41,671 nt of DNA from Lachnospiraceae bacterium (GCA_017428105.1 JAFRRM010000031.1:1-41671); one strand, 5' to 3'; positions 25,540-33,619 are shown, counted from the first letter of the stretch. Made by a program: numbers and translations. Notes: generated by a model from the sequence alone, not told the origin.

Positions 25540-25611
25540 TCCTCGATAGCTCAATGGTAGAGCACCCGGCTGTTAACCGGGTTGTTGCAGGTTCGAGCCC
25601 TGCTCGGGGAG
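25540..25611 (+). tRNA. tRNA-Asn (GTT), second copy
   Basis: All 72 bases match the tRNA-Asn at 91-162; the flanks differ. It has its own promoter and terminator, so it is an independent single-tRNA unit. Confidence 0.95.
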
Positions 25612-25618
25612 CGAGCTC

Positions 25619-25648
25619 AAAAAAGCCTCCGGATCGGCGGCTTTTTTA
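25619..25648 (+). terminator. Terminator of the second tRNA-Asn
   Basis: AAAAAGCC-T-CCG/CGG-C-GGCTTTTTT: a stem with one internal mismatch, a GAT loop, and A/T flanks on both sides. The AT-rich 25650-25805 stretch that follows holds no gene I can see. Confidence 0.8.
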
Positions 25649-25809
25649 TATTAAGTAAAAGCTGCAAAACAACTTGATTTCTAAAGCGCAAAAAACGATT
25701 TTTCGCCGCCTCCCGTAAAACTAGAAATACAAAATGTGGTATTTTTCTCTTTTTTTCATTCCAACATCTTGGAAAAAACGGCCGAAAACCGCGCAAAATG
25801 GCCATTTTC

Positions 25810-25838
25810 TTGACTTTTGGGCTGTTTTTGTGTAAAAT
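25810..25838 (+). promoter_or_regulatory. Promoter of the NlpC/P60 gene
   Basis: TTGACT (25810-25815) and TAAAAT (25833-25838) are separated by 17 bp. The leader is about 45 nt. Confidence 0.8.
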
Positions 25839-25862
25839 ATAACCGAACTATCGAAATATGAC

Positions 25863-25877
25863 TTCTGCTTTGCAGAA
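25863..25877 (+). promoter_or_regulatory. Leader hairpin next to the NlpC/P60 ribosome-binding site
   Basis: TTCTGC-TTT-GCAGAA forms a 6-bp stem whose 3' arm runs into the GAAAGGG ribosome-binding site of the gene starting at 25888. It could modulate translation, or be chance in a short leader. Confidence 0.3.
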
Positions 25878-25887
25878 AGGGTAAAGG

Positions 25888-27549
25888 ATGGATCAAATCA
25901 AAAAGACCAAAACTTTAAAAAGACTATGGATCAGCCTTTTGGCTGTTTGTCTGCTGTTCACACAGTTCTCGGTGCTGGCGGAGGAGACTCTCCCCATCGT
26001 CGGCACTCCCACGGATTTTTACGGGGAAGAGGAGCCTGAAGAGACCGCCGTTCCTGAAGAAACCACGGAAGTCATAACAACAGAAGAAGATAGTTCGGAA
26101 ATTCAGGAAGAAACGACGAAGGCACCGGAAGAAGCCGCTGCCGAAGTCAATCTCGCTCAGGTGTATGATTACCTGAAACTGAAAGAACAGCAGTCGAACG
26201 GCCAGGAGGTCGTCAACGTCATCAACGAACACACGGACAACGACCAGAACAGGAGCGCGGCGTACGAAGATGAGCTGCTTCGCAGCATGCGTCTGCGCAA
26301 GCAGGCGGAGCTCAGCGAGCTCAACGTCATCGTGTACCGCTCCAGCGGGTTCGTCAACGTCCGCAAAGAGCCCACGGCCGCCTCGGAGGTGGTCGGCCTC
26401 ATGCGCAACAATTCCACCGCGGAAGTGACGGACAGCGTCTATGAGGAAGACGGTCTGTGGTACCACATTCAGTCGGGGGAAGTGACCGGCTACGTCAAGG
26501 CGGAATTCTTTGTGAGCGGCGCGGAAGCGGCTGACATCATCAGCACCATCGTCCGCTGCTACGCCACGATGAATTACGACGCGCAGCGCCTGCTCCGCGA
26601 GCAGAGCGAATACAGCGTCACCCTGGCGGTCCTGTATTCCGGCCAGAAGTATCAGGTAGACGACTGGAACGACAGTTACGTGCGCATCCTGTACGCGTCC
26701 GGCGAATTCGGCACGGTCTACGGGTATGTGCCCGCCTCCGCGGTGAAGCTGAGCTGGGAGACCAGCACGGCCGTGACCAAGGAAATGGAACAGCGCAGCC
26801 TGGAGGAAGCCAACCGGATCCAGTACGAGCTCTCCAGCATCGACCGGAGCCGCGAGGAATCCCGCATGGAGTCCATACGCGCGTCGGAAGCGGCTGCTTA
26901 TGAAGCGTATCTGCAGTCCTCCATCGCGGCTTCGCTGGAAGCGGTCGCGGAAGCCAGCCGGGAGGAAGCGGCCCGTCAGGCGTCCATCGCGGAGTCCATC
27001 CGCCAGGCGGAAGAAGCGGCCCGCCAGGCGTCCATCGAAGAATCCATCCGCCAGTCGCAGGAAGCGTCCCGCTGGCTGGAGACTTCCACGCAGTGGGAAG
27101 CGCCTACGCAGCCGGCCTGGAGCGATTACACCCGCTACATCCCGGAAGGGACTTCGGATTTCCGCCGCCGGGTGGTCACCGACGCCCTGCAGTACGTCGG
27201 CGTGCTGGACTATGTGTTCGGCGGTTACAGCCTGATCACGGGCACGGACTGCTCCGGCTTCCTGAGCCTGATCTACGCACACTACGGCATTGAGCTGGCG
27301 CACTACTCCTACCACATCGCGTACACCGGCGTGAAGGTCATCTCCATCGACCAGGCGCGGCCCGGCGACATCGTCTGCTGGCGCACCTGGGATCCCGGTA
27401 CCGGTGCGGGCCACGTGGCCATGTACATCGGCCGCAACGAGTACGGCACGCCCATGATCGTGGAAGCGCCGCGCGAAGGCCTGAAGGTCCGGGTCGTGGA
27501 AATGCCCAAAGAGGGCCTGCACACCATCCAGAACGTGATCGGCGACTGA
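25888..27549 (+). CDS. Secreted SH3/NlpC-P60 peptidoglycan hydrolase
   Basis: A 553-aa exported cell-wall endopeptidase. The signal peptide spans about 1-32 (hydrophobic LWISLLAVCLLFTQFSV, likely cut after LA). An acidic Thr/Glu-rich stretch spans 40-90. A bacterial SH3 domain lies at about 148-212 (SGFVNVRKEP) and a second SH3-like domain at about 225-300. A helical Glu/Ala/Ser/Arg region with repeated EAARQASIAESIRQ-type units (about 305-400) probably forms a coiled coil. The C-terminal NlpC/P60 domain (about 425-545) has Cys455 in TDCSGF and His509 in GHVAMYIG. It probably cleaves stem peptides during growth or division. It is monocistronic, with a strong terminator. Confidence 0.92.
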   Translation: MDQIKKTKTLKRLWISLLAVCLLFTQFSVLAEETLPIVGTPTDFYGEEEPEETAVPEETTEVITTEEDSSEIQEETTKAPEEAAAEVNLAQVYDYLKLKEQQSNGQEVVNVINEHTDNDQNRSAAYEDELLRSMRLRKQAELSELNVIVYRSSGFVNVRKEPTAASEVVGLMRNNSTAEVTDSVYEEDGLWYHIQSGEVTGYVKAEFFVSGAEAADIISTIVRCYATMNYDAQRLLREQSEYSVTLAVLYSGQKYQVDDWNDSYVRILYASGEFGTVYGYVPASAVKLSWETSTAVTKEMEQRSLEEANRIQYELSSIDRSREESRMESIRASEAAAYEAYLQSSIAASLEAVAEASREEAARQASIAESIRQAEEAARQASIEESIRQSQEASRWLETSTQWEAPTQPAWSDYTRYIPEGTSDFRRRVVTDALQYVGVLDYVFGGYSLITGTDCSGFLSLIYAHYGIELAHYSYHIAYTGVKVISIDQARPGDIVCWRTWDPGTGAGHVAMYIGRNEYGTPMIVEAPREGLKVRVVEMPKEGLHTIQNVIGD

Positions 27550-27571
27550 CCGACTGATCGGCCGGATGACG

Positions 27572-27612
27572 GAAAAAGGAGCCGCTGCAGTGATTGCAGC
27601 GGCTCCTTTTTT
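27572..27612. terminator. Bidirectional terminator between NlpC/P60 gene and hpf
   Basis: A long perfect stem (GGAGCCGCTGCA pairing with TGCAGCGGCTCC, extended by AAAAA/TTTTT) with a GTGAT loop. It serves the two convergent genes. Confidence 0.9.
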
Positions 27613-27644
27613 ATGGAGTGGCGTTGTATTTATCGTTCAGCGGA

Positions 27645-28178
27645 TCATTCCTCGCCCAGGACGGGCTCGATCAGGCCGTAGGCGCCGTCATTGCGGCGGT
27701 ACACCACGTTGACTTCTCCGGATTCCGCGTTCAGGAACATGTAGAAATTGTGGCCCAGCAGTTCCATCTGCAGGCAGGCTTCCTCCGCGTCCATCGGCTT
27801 GACGGCGAAACGCTTGGTGCGGACGATCTTGATCTCATCGTCATCCGCGGGCGCTTCCGGCTCGTAATTGGCCAGGCCGCCGCTCTGGTAAGTGTCATGC
27901 AGCTTGCCGCGGTACTTCTTCAGCTGCTTTTCCATGGAATCCACGGCTTCATCGATCAGGGCATAAATGTCGGTGCCGCTCTTTTCGGAACGGATGACGC
28001 CGTATCTGACGGGAACGGTGATCTCTACTTTGGCCTTGCTTTTGACCATGTCCATAAATACTTCCGCGTCGGTCTGTGCCACGAAGAAACGATCCAGCTT
28101 CGCAAGCTTCTTGCCCAGCAGTTCCTCCATGGCCTGGGTGGCTGTGAAATTCTTTCCTGTTGTCAGTTTGAAATTCAT
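27645..28178 (-). CDS. hpf: Ribosome hibernation promoting factor, long form
   Basis: A 177-aa long-form HPF that binds the 30S decoding region and dimerises 70S ribosomes into 100S particles. The N-terminal S30AE domain (about 1-100) is followed by a linker and the C-terminal dimerisation domain (about 118-175) with VRTKRFAVKPMDAEEA and GHNFYMFLNAE. I start it at the ATG at 28178: AAGGAG lies eight bases upstream, whereas the GTG three codons earlier overlaps that site. An extended -10 promoter lies about 85 nt upstream. Confidence 0.95.
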   Translation of the reverse strand: MNFKLTTGKNFTATQAMEELLGKKLAKLDRFFVAQTDAEVFMDMVKSKAKVEITVPVRYGVIRSEKSGTDIYALIDEAVDSMEKQLKKYRGKLHDTYQSGGLANYEPEAPADDDEIKIVRTKRFAVKPMDAEEACLQMELLGHNFYMFLNAESGEVNVVYRRNDGAYGLIEPVLGEE

Positions 28179-28260
28179 CGCATTCACTCCTTATCTAGTT
28201 CTACAGACGGGCGGATGAGACTGTCCCGTTTTTCAGTTCCGTCCGCTCTTCTGCGTCTTT

Positions 28261-28269
28261 ACTATAGCA
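28261..28269 (-). promoter_or_regulatory. Extended -10 promoter of hpf
   Basis: On the minus strand TGC-TATAGT gives an extended -10 box; no good -35 box is seen. It leads to a leader of about 75-80 nt. Confidence 0.45.
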
Positions 28270-28318
28270 TAATAATGAGAAAAAAGAAAGAGATTGAAGA
28301 AAGTTTATAAAATGCGGG

Positions 28319-28346
28319 CAAAAAAACAGCGGTCCGGAGACCGCTG
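28319..28346 (-). terminator. Terminator of the VanW/PASTA gene
   Basis: CAGCGGTC/GACCGCTG (8 bp, TCCG loop on the minus strand) is followed on the minus strand by seven Ts. It lies 20 nt past the stop codon. Confidence 0.9.
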
Positions 28347-28365
28347 CTTTGGAAATCGTGATGCG

Positions 28366-30657
28366 TTATTTTTTGCCTTTACTGATATGGATGTAAATGG
28401 TCTGGCCGGCCGTCAGCTCTGTGCCGCCTTTAATTTCCGATTCTCCCGTCACATTTCCGTCTTTCGAGACGAAGAATACCAGACCTGCTTCGTAGTCCTG
28501 GGTCAGCTCTCTCTTCGCTTCCTTGATATCCAGACCCAGACCGTAACCTTCCAGGATGGCGATCAGCTCGTCGGCGGCCATGCCTTCATAATTGGGCATT
28601 TTGGCCGTAGGGGCTTCCGTAGGAGCCTCGGTGGGCGCCTCCGTAGGGGCTTCCGTAGGAGCCTCGGTGGGCGCTTCCGTAGGCGGTTCGGTAGGCGCTT
28701 CGGTGGGCGCTTCCGTTGGCGCCTCGGTAGGCGCTTCCGTAGGGGCTTCCGTTGTTTCAGCGGGACCCTTGCTGACAAAGACGATCACTTTAGTGCCTTC
28801 TTCCAGCGTCGTATGAAGCGGCACGGCGGTCTCGCCGTCTTCATAGGTCACCCAGCGGATCTCGCCGGCGGGATGCTGGCTGGTGACTTTTTTGATCTTG
28901 ACGACTTCCAGACCGAGGGCCTCCAGTTCCGCCACGTAGGCGTCCACGTCGTAACGGCCCTTATATTCAGGGAGAGAACGGGGCGGATCGGTGGGGGCTT
29001 CCGTGGTGGGCGGTTCGGTAGGGGCTTCCGTGGGCGGCGGCGTATAGCGGGCGATCGGGCGGCCGGAACCGTCCAGGATCGCGTGGCCTTCCGAGTCGGC
29101 CTCGTAATCCTTCACCAGCAGATAGCCGTTGGTGCCGTTATAGAACGGGACGCCGTTGTTGTCCACCAGCAGCTGGTTGTTGTTGGCGTCATAGATCTTC
29201 TCGTGATACTCTTCGCCGCGGACGTACAGCTCCAGCATGTTGCAGCCGATGGATACGAGCTGCCGCTCGGGAATATAGTGATCGTCCGCGATCTTTTCTT
29301 CACTGGTCACTACGCCGTCCACCAGGACCTTTTTGATGCAGTAGGCTTTGGCTTCCATATGGATGCCGCCCGTGACTTCGGGCTTGCCGGGATTGGCATT
29401 ATGGTTCAGGTAGTAGCGGGGACCATAGACTTCCCGCATGGTCACCGTGGTCTCAAAGGCCAGGGAACGGTTGGCGGGACGGGTCTCATGGCCGTAGATG
29501 CGGGCTACGACGCGGTTGCCTTCCACGAAGGATTCCAGGTAGATGGGGGCGTCCGTGTTGTTGCGGAACTTCAGGTCCTTATAGTCCCAGGCCAGCGCGC
29601 AGTCCTGCGCGAACGGGACGTAGGAGATGACCATGGAGTGGGCGAAGCGCTCGACGATCTCCATTTCCGCACGCAGCGCCGCGCAGTAGATGGTGGTGCT
29701 GCCCTGGCAGACGCCGCCGCCCTCTTCATCCGCCATGCGGCCGCCGGGCTGGAAGGCGCCGGCCGGCAGGAAACCCTTGTCCGCAGTGGTATTGCCCATG
29801 ATGCCCCAGATGGAGAAAACTTCGCCGGGCATGACGATGGTCCCGTTCAGGATCTGCATTTCCAGCGCGATGTTGTGGGTGCGGTTTTCCGTTTCGGGCG
29901 TTAAGTCCACGAGCGTGGTGTATTCGCCCAGCACGGCGTTCATCTTGGAGAAATCGCCGGTGCTGTGCAGCGGATCTTCATAGGAAACGGTGACGTTGAG
30001 GCTCGGATCGGCGGGGATCTCGTTCGCAAACATCAGCTGGATCTTTTCCGTGGTAGCGCCGACGCCGACGCTGATGCCGTGAGAGGCCTCGGAGGAGACG
30101 TAGATGCTGGGGTAGCTGACGCTGATCCTGGCTTCCGTCGCGCCGCGGTTTACTTCAGGGCAGATGACGCGGTTGATGTAGCTCTGGATGGCTTCCGAGC
30201 TGATGCTGTATTCCATGGGAAGGACGACGGTATCGTACTTCAGGTTCTGCAGATCCTTATAGCGCTGGATGAGCTTGCCGGACTTGCCGTAGGACGCGGC
30301 CTTGGTCAGCGTGTCTTCCACGGACCAGGTGAAGCCCAGCTCGGAGAAGGGGACCACGAAGCTGTTCAGCAGGGTCTGGCCTTCCGTGCGGCCGGGGGTG
30401 TCCCTGTTGATGTAATTATCATAGACATATAATTTCAGGGTCCGCTGCGCCGCTTCCCGGAAATAATCCTCCAGCAGCTGCCGGGCCTCTTCCGTCGTTT
30501 TTCCGCTCAGGTCCACGTCCCCCATCCAGACGCCGTTGGCGATCCTGTCGTCGCCGTTTCCGGCAGCCTGCGCCATGCGGCCGGGCTGGAAGGCAAACAT
30601 CAGAACCGTGACGGCCAGGGTCATCAGGAACCAAAATCTGCATTTGCCGTATCTCAT
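28366..30657 (-). CDS. VanW-family surface protein with two PASTA domains
   Basis: A 763-aa exported protein. The signal peptide spans about 1-32. A region like the peptidoglycan-binding-4 (YoaR) fold (about 40-240) is followed by a VanW domain (about 262-395) with MPGEVFSIWG and EEGGGVCQGSTTIY. A beta-rich stretch continues to 530. A first Pro-Thr linker leads to a PASTA domain (about 560-630), then a 52-residue (PTEA)n linker (634-685) and a terminal PASTA domain (686-763). The last domain matches PASTA 6 of the kinase at 37 of 77 gapless positions. The role is unknown; binding to the cell wall is likely from the domains. It has its own TATAAT promoter and terminator. Confidence 0.88.
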   Translation of the reverse strand: MRYGKCRFWFLMTLAVTVLMFAFQPGRMAQAAGNGDDRIANGVWMGDVDLSGKTTEEARQLLEDYFREAAQRTLKLYVYDNYINRDTPGRTEGQTLLNSFVVPFSELGFTWSVEDTLTKAASYGKSGKLIQRYKDLQNLKYDTVVLPMEYSISSEAIQSYINRVICPEVNRGATEARISVSYPSIYVSSEASHGISVGVGATTEKIQLMFANEIPADPSLNVTVSYEDPLHSTGDFSKMNAVLGEYTTLVDLTPETENRTHNIALEMQILNGTIVMPGEVFSIWGIMGNTTADKGFLPAGAFQPGGRMADEEGGGVCQGSTTIYCAALRAEMEIVERFAHSMVISYVPFAQDCALAWDYKDLKFRNNTDAPIYLESFVEGNRVVARIYGHETRPANRSLAFETTVTMREVYGPRYYLNHNANPGKPEVTGGIHMEAKAYCIKKVLVDGVVTSEEKIADDHYIPERQLVSIGCNMLELYVRGEEYHEKIYDANNNQLLVDNNGVPFYNGTNGYLLVKDYEADSEGHAILDGSGRPIARYTPPPTEAPTEPPTTEAPTDPPRSLPEYKGRYDVDAYVAELEALGLEVVKIKKVTSQHPAGEIRWVTYEDGETAVPLHTTLEEGTKVIVFVSKGPAETTEAPTEAPTEAPTEAPTEAPTEPPTEAPTEAPTEAPTEAPTEAPTEAPTAKMPNYEGMAADELIAILEGYGLGLDIKEAKRELTQDYEAGLVFFVSKDGNVTGESEIKGGTELTAGQTIYIHISKGKK
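28604..28757 (-). repeat. (PTEA)n linker repeat inside the VanW/PASTA gene
   Basis: About 13 imperfect 12-bp units encode PTEA/PTEP repeats between the two PASTA domains. A shorter related linker is at about 28985-29045. The orientation is opposite to the prkC linker at 19729-19914. Confidence 0.85.
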
Positions 30658-30713
30658 ATCGGAACAAACCTCTTTTCACAATAAAACTTGTGCCTTATTT
30701 CAGCACCAAGCCG

Positions 30714-30742
30714 ATTATACACCAGACCCCCCGAAAAAACAA
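30714..30742 (-). promoter_or_regulatory. Promoter of the VanW/PASTA gene
   Basis: On the minus strand TTGTTT (30742-30737) and consensus TATAAT (30719-30714) are 17 bp apart. Confidence 0.8.
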
Positions 30743-30777
30743 TCCTATTATTTTGTAGATTTTATTAAAAAAATGTG

Positions 30778-30783
30778 TATAAT
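30778..30783 (+). promoter_or_regulatory. -10 box for the nucleotidyltransferase gene
   Basis: TATAAT preceded by TGTG (extended -10 type). The best -35 candidate, TTGTAG at 30753, is 19 bp away, so the extended -10 probably carries it. It is divergent from and close to the VanW promoter. Confidence 0.5.
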
Positions 30784-30820
30784 GGGAATGCGCGGCGTGA
30801 TGCGGCGCGGAGGTGAAAAA

Positions 30821-31750
30821 ATGACGAAAAAACCCGTACTGGTAGTGATGGCGGCCGGGATCGGCAGCCGCTTCGGCAAGGGGATCAAGCAGCTGACGGC
30901 TGTGGGCCCTTCCGGCGAGATCATCATGGACTACTCGCTGTTCGACGCCCGGGAAGCCGGCTTTGAAAAAGTGGTGTTCATCATCCGCAGGTCCCTGGAA
31001 AAGGACTTCCGGGAGATCATCGGACAGCGGATCGAAAAGTATTTTGACGTGGAATACGCCTTCCAGGAGATCACGGACCTGCCCGAAGGCTTTACCTGTC
31101 CGGAGGACCGGGCCAAGCCCTGGGGCACCGGCCACGCGATCCTGGCGGCGCGCGACATCCTGGACGGACCGTTCGCCGTGATCAACGCGGACGATTATTA
31201 CGGAAAGACGGCGTTCCGCATCCTGTACGACTTCCTGGCCGCGCTGCCGGAGAAGGAAGAGACGATGGCGCAGTTCGCCATGGCGGGCTTCATCGTGAAG
31301 AACACGCTGAGCGACAACGGCGAAGTGACGCGCGGCATCTGCGTGCAGGACATGGCCGGCCATCTGGCGGAGATCCATGAGACCAAGGGCATCGCCCGCC
31401 GCGAAGACGGCCGCGTGACCGGGACGTTCGAAGGCAAGGAGGTCCGGATCGATCCGGAAGGCCTGGTCTCCATGAACATGTGGGGCTTCACGCCGGCCAT
31501 GATGGCGGAACTGAAGAAGGGCTTCGTGCCGTTCCTGGAGAAAGCGCTGAAGGAGAACCCGCTGAAGGCGGAATACCTGCTGCCCACCATCGTGGACGAC
31601 ATGCTGAAGAGCGGCCGCGCGGAAGTCAGCGTGCTGCCCACGCCGGATACCTGGTTCGGCATCACGTTCGCGGAAGACACGGAAGCGGTGCAGGCGGAGT
31701 TTGCGAAGATGGCGCGCGAGGGCGTGTATCCGACCCCGCTGTTCCGGTAA
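30821..31750 (+). CDS. Nucleotidyltransferase (NDP-sugar synthase-like)
   Basis: A 309-aa GT-A/Rossmann-like nucleotidyltransferase. The N-terminal signature MAAGIGSRFGKGIKQL is the nucleotide-binding loop, GTGHAILAARD follows, and the metal-binding acidic block is INADDYYG near residue 125. It would join a sugar-1-phosphate or similar phosphorylated alcohol to an NTP. The start is fixed by GGAGGTG seven bases before the ATG; the frame is open further upstream but without a start site. The substrate is unknown. It is followed 24 nt later by ribU; whether they share a pathway is unclear. Confidence 0.85.
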   Translation: MTKKPVLVVMAAGIGSRFGKGIKQLTAVGPSGEIIMDYSLFDAREAGFEKVVFIIRRSLEKDFREIIGQRIEKYFDVEYAFQEITDLPEGFTCPEDRAKPWGTGHAILAARDILDGPFAVINADDYYGKTAFRILYDFLAALPEKEETMAQFAMAGFIVKNTLSDNGEVTRGICVQDMAGHLAEIHETKGIARREDGRVTGTFEGKEVRIDPEGLVSMNMWGFTPAMMAELKKGFVPFLEKALKENPLKAEYLLPTIVDDMLKSGRAEVSVLPTPDTWFGITFAEDTEAVQAEFAKMAREGVYPTPLFR

Positions 31751-31774
31751 AGAGCAGAGAAAGCAAGAAGATCT

Positions 31775-32383
31775 ATGAAAGATAAGAAGTTAACGACCCA
31801 CAACATGGCGGTCATCGCGATCCTGGGGGCCATCGCCGGTCTGCTGATGCTGGTGGAGATCCCCCTGACGTTCGTGGCGCCGAATTTCTACAAGCTGGAC
31901 GTCTCGGAGGTGCCGGTAATGATCGGCACGTTTGCCCTGGGCTCCTGGGCGGGCATCCTGATCGAACTGGTCAAGTTGCTGGTCAAGTTCGTCATCAAGG
32001 GGAGCAGCACCGGCGGCGTGGGCGAACTGGCGAATTTCCTGATCGGCTGCGCGATGGTGATCCCCGCGGGCATCATTTATCAGCTGAAGAAGACCAAGAA
32101 GCGCGCCATGATCGGCATGGGCGCGGGAACGGTCACGATGGCGGCGGCCGGCCTGGTGATGAACGCGCTGGTGCTGCTGCCGTTCTATGCGAAACTGATG
32201 CCGCTGGAGCAGATCATCGCGGCCGGCGCCAAGATCTTCCCGCAGGTCGATTCGGTGTGGAGCTTCGCGCTGTGGTGCGTGGCGCCCTTCAACCTGATCA
32301 AGGGCGTCATCATTTTCGTGCTGACCATGCTGCTGTATAAGCGGGTGAGCCGGCTGATCAAGGAAGCCGGCAGAAAGGCGTAA
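31775..32383 (+). CDS. ribU: ECF transporter S component, RibU-like riboflavin uptake
   Basis: A 202-aa membrane protein with about six TM helices. The segment LDVSEVPVMIGTFALGSWAG followed by ELVKLL and GELANFLIG is typical of RibU, the riboflavin-binding S component that docks onto the shared EcfAA'T module. No Ecf ATPase genes are in the window, so it depends on a module elsewhere. No FMN riboswitch fits in the 24 bases upstream. The family call is good; riboflavin as substrate is inferred from the motif. Confidence 0.85.
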   Translation: MKDKKLTTHNMAVIAILGAIAGLLMLVEIPLTFVAPNFYKLDVSEVPVMIGTFALGSWAGILIELVKLLVKFVIKGSSTGGVGELANFLIGCAMVIPAGIIYQLKKTKKRAMIGMGAGTVTMAAAGLVMNALVLLPFYAKLMPLEQIIAAGAKIFPQVDSVWSFALWCVAPFNLIKGVIIFVLTMLLYKRVSRLIKEAGRKA

Positions 32384-32413
32384 GAAGGATTGCGGAAGGA
32401 CGGAGAGGAATTT

Positions 32414-32845
32414 GTGATCGAAACGGCGGCCCCGGGAGAGACCCGGGCGCTTGGCGTGCGCTTCGGACGCGAAGCGCGGCCCGGGCAGGTGTTCGCCTTA
32501 AGCGGTGATCTCGGCGCGGGCAAGACCGTGTTCGCCAAGGGCTTCGCGGAAGGCCTGGGCATCACGGCGGCGGTCACGAGCCCCACTTTCACGCTGATGC
32601 AGGTCTACGAAGGGGGACGCCTCCCCCTGTGCCATATGGACGCCTACCGGCTGGAGGAGGAATCCGAGCTGGAAGCGGTGGGCGGCGACGAATATTTCGG
32701 CGGCGACGGCGCCGTTCTGGTCGAATGGCCGGAAATGGTGGAAGGCCTGCTGCCGGAGGATACGGTCTGGATCCGGATCGACCGGATCCCGGAAAAAGGC
32801 GGCGATGCCCGCCGCATCACGGTGAAAGGGGGAAGGGGCGCATGA
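32414..32845 (+). CDS. tsaE: tRNA t6A synthesis ATPase TsaE
   Basis: A 143-aa P-loop ATPase of the threonylcarbamoyladenosine (t6A) pathway, working with TsaB-TsaD. Walker A is GDLGAGKT (Lys37 from this start); the TSPTFTL and HMDAYRL blocks and LVEWPE (Walker B-like) are conserved. I choose the GTG at 32414 with GGAGAGG five bases upstream. The frame extends upstream to a TTG at 32390 that has a purine stretch too close to serve. It overlaps tsaB by 4 nt. Confidence 0.93.
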   Translation: MIETAAPGETRALGVRFGREARPGQVFALSGDLGAGKTVFAKGFAEGLGITAAVTSPTFTLMQVYEGGRLPLCHMDAYRLEEESELEAVGGDEYFGGDGAVLVEWPEMVEGLLPEDTVWIRIDRIPEKGGDARRITVKGGRGA

Positions 32846-33573
32846 AACTGCTGGCGATCGAAAGCGCGGCCCTGGTGGCCTCGGCGGCCCTGTCGGAGGA
32901 CGGCGCCGTTTCGGCGGAGATCACGCTGAACACGAAACTGACCCATTCCCAGACCCTGCTGCCCATCATCGACGAGCTGTTCGCGCGGACGGAATGGCGG
33001 CCGGAGGACCTGGACGGTATAGCAGTGTCTGCAGGCCCCGGCTCCTTTACGGGCCTGCGGATCGGCGCGGCCACGGCGAAAGCGCTGGGCCTGGCCTGGG
33101 GGAAGCCGCTGATCGCGGTCCCCACGCTGGATGCCATGGCGTTTTCCCTGTGGGGAAGCCGTTTCCTGATCTGCCCCATCATGGATGCGCGGCGCGCGCA
33201 GGTGTACACGGGCCTGTACCGCTTTGAGGCGGACGGGACGTTCACGGTGCTGGAAAAGTCCGCGGCGCTGAGCCTGGAGGAGAGGCTGGACGGCCTGCGG
33301 GCGCGGGGCGAAACGGTCGTCTTCCTGGGCGACGGCGTCCCGGTGTTTCGGAAGACCATCGAAGGATCGCTGGACGGGCAGGCGCTGTTCGCGCCGTCCC
33401 ACGTCAGCCGTCAGCGGGCGGCGGCGGTCGCGGCGCTGGGCGCGGAACTGCTGGCCCGGGGCGAAACGGTGACGCCGGCTGCATTCGCGCCGTTCTACCT
33501 GCGGATCTCGCAGGCGGAGCGGGAACGGAACGCCAGGCTGCGGCAGGAGGAACCGACCGGCGGGAACGTCTGA
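32842..33573 (+). CDS. tsaB: tRNA t6A synthesis protein TsaB
   Basis: A 243-aa ASKHA-fold protein, paralogue and partner of TsaD. It begins KLLAIESAALVASAAL and contains the family block AVSAGPGSFTGLRIG. Upstream codons are in frame but belong to the tsaE overlap; the ATG at 32842 has GGAAGGGG before it. It overlaps tsaE by 4 nt. A GC hairpin lies between it and rimI. Confidence 0.94.
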   Translation: MKLLAIESAALVASAALSEDGAVSAEITLNTKLTHSQTLLPIIDELFARTEWRPEDLDGIAVSAGPGSFTGLRIGAATAKALGLAWGKPLIAVPTLDAMAFSLWGSRFLICPIMDARRAQVYTGLYRFEADGTFTVLEKSAALSLEERLDGLRARGETVVFLGDGVPVFRKTIEGSLDGQALFAPSHVSRQRAAAVAALGAELLARGETVTPAAFAPFYLRISQAERERNARLRQEEPTGGNV

Positions 33574-33581
33574 CCGCGGGG

Positions 33582-33605
33582 ATCCGCAGCCGAACCGCTG
33601 CGGAT
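33582..33605 (+). other. Intercistronic hairpin between tsaB and rimI
   Basis: ATCCGCAG/CTGCGGAT, a perfect 8-bp stem with an 8-nt loop, ending just before the rimI ribosome-binding site (AGGAGG at about 33609). No T-run follows, so it is more likely an RNA-stability or translation element than a terminator. Confidence 0.35.
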
Positions 33606-33619
33606 GACAGGAGGATTTT

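Noticed and set aside
25650..25805. Possible riboswitch or small RNA in the AT-rich stretch before the NlpC/P60 promoter
   Set aside because: It lies upstream of the promoter, after a terminator, and shows no recognisable conserved core; a covariance-model search would settle it.
28604..28757. Short regularly spaced repeats resembling a CRISPR array (also 19729-19914 and 41490-41645)
   Set aside because: The units are 12-18 bp without spacers and encode in-frame PTEA or PVPTEP linkers of surface proteins; no cas genes are present.
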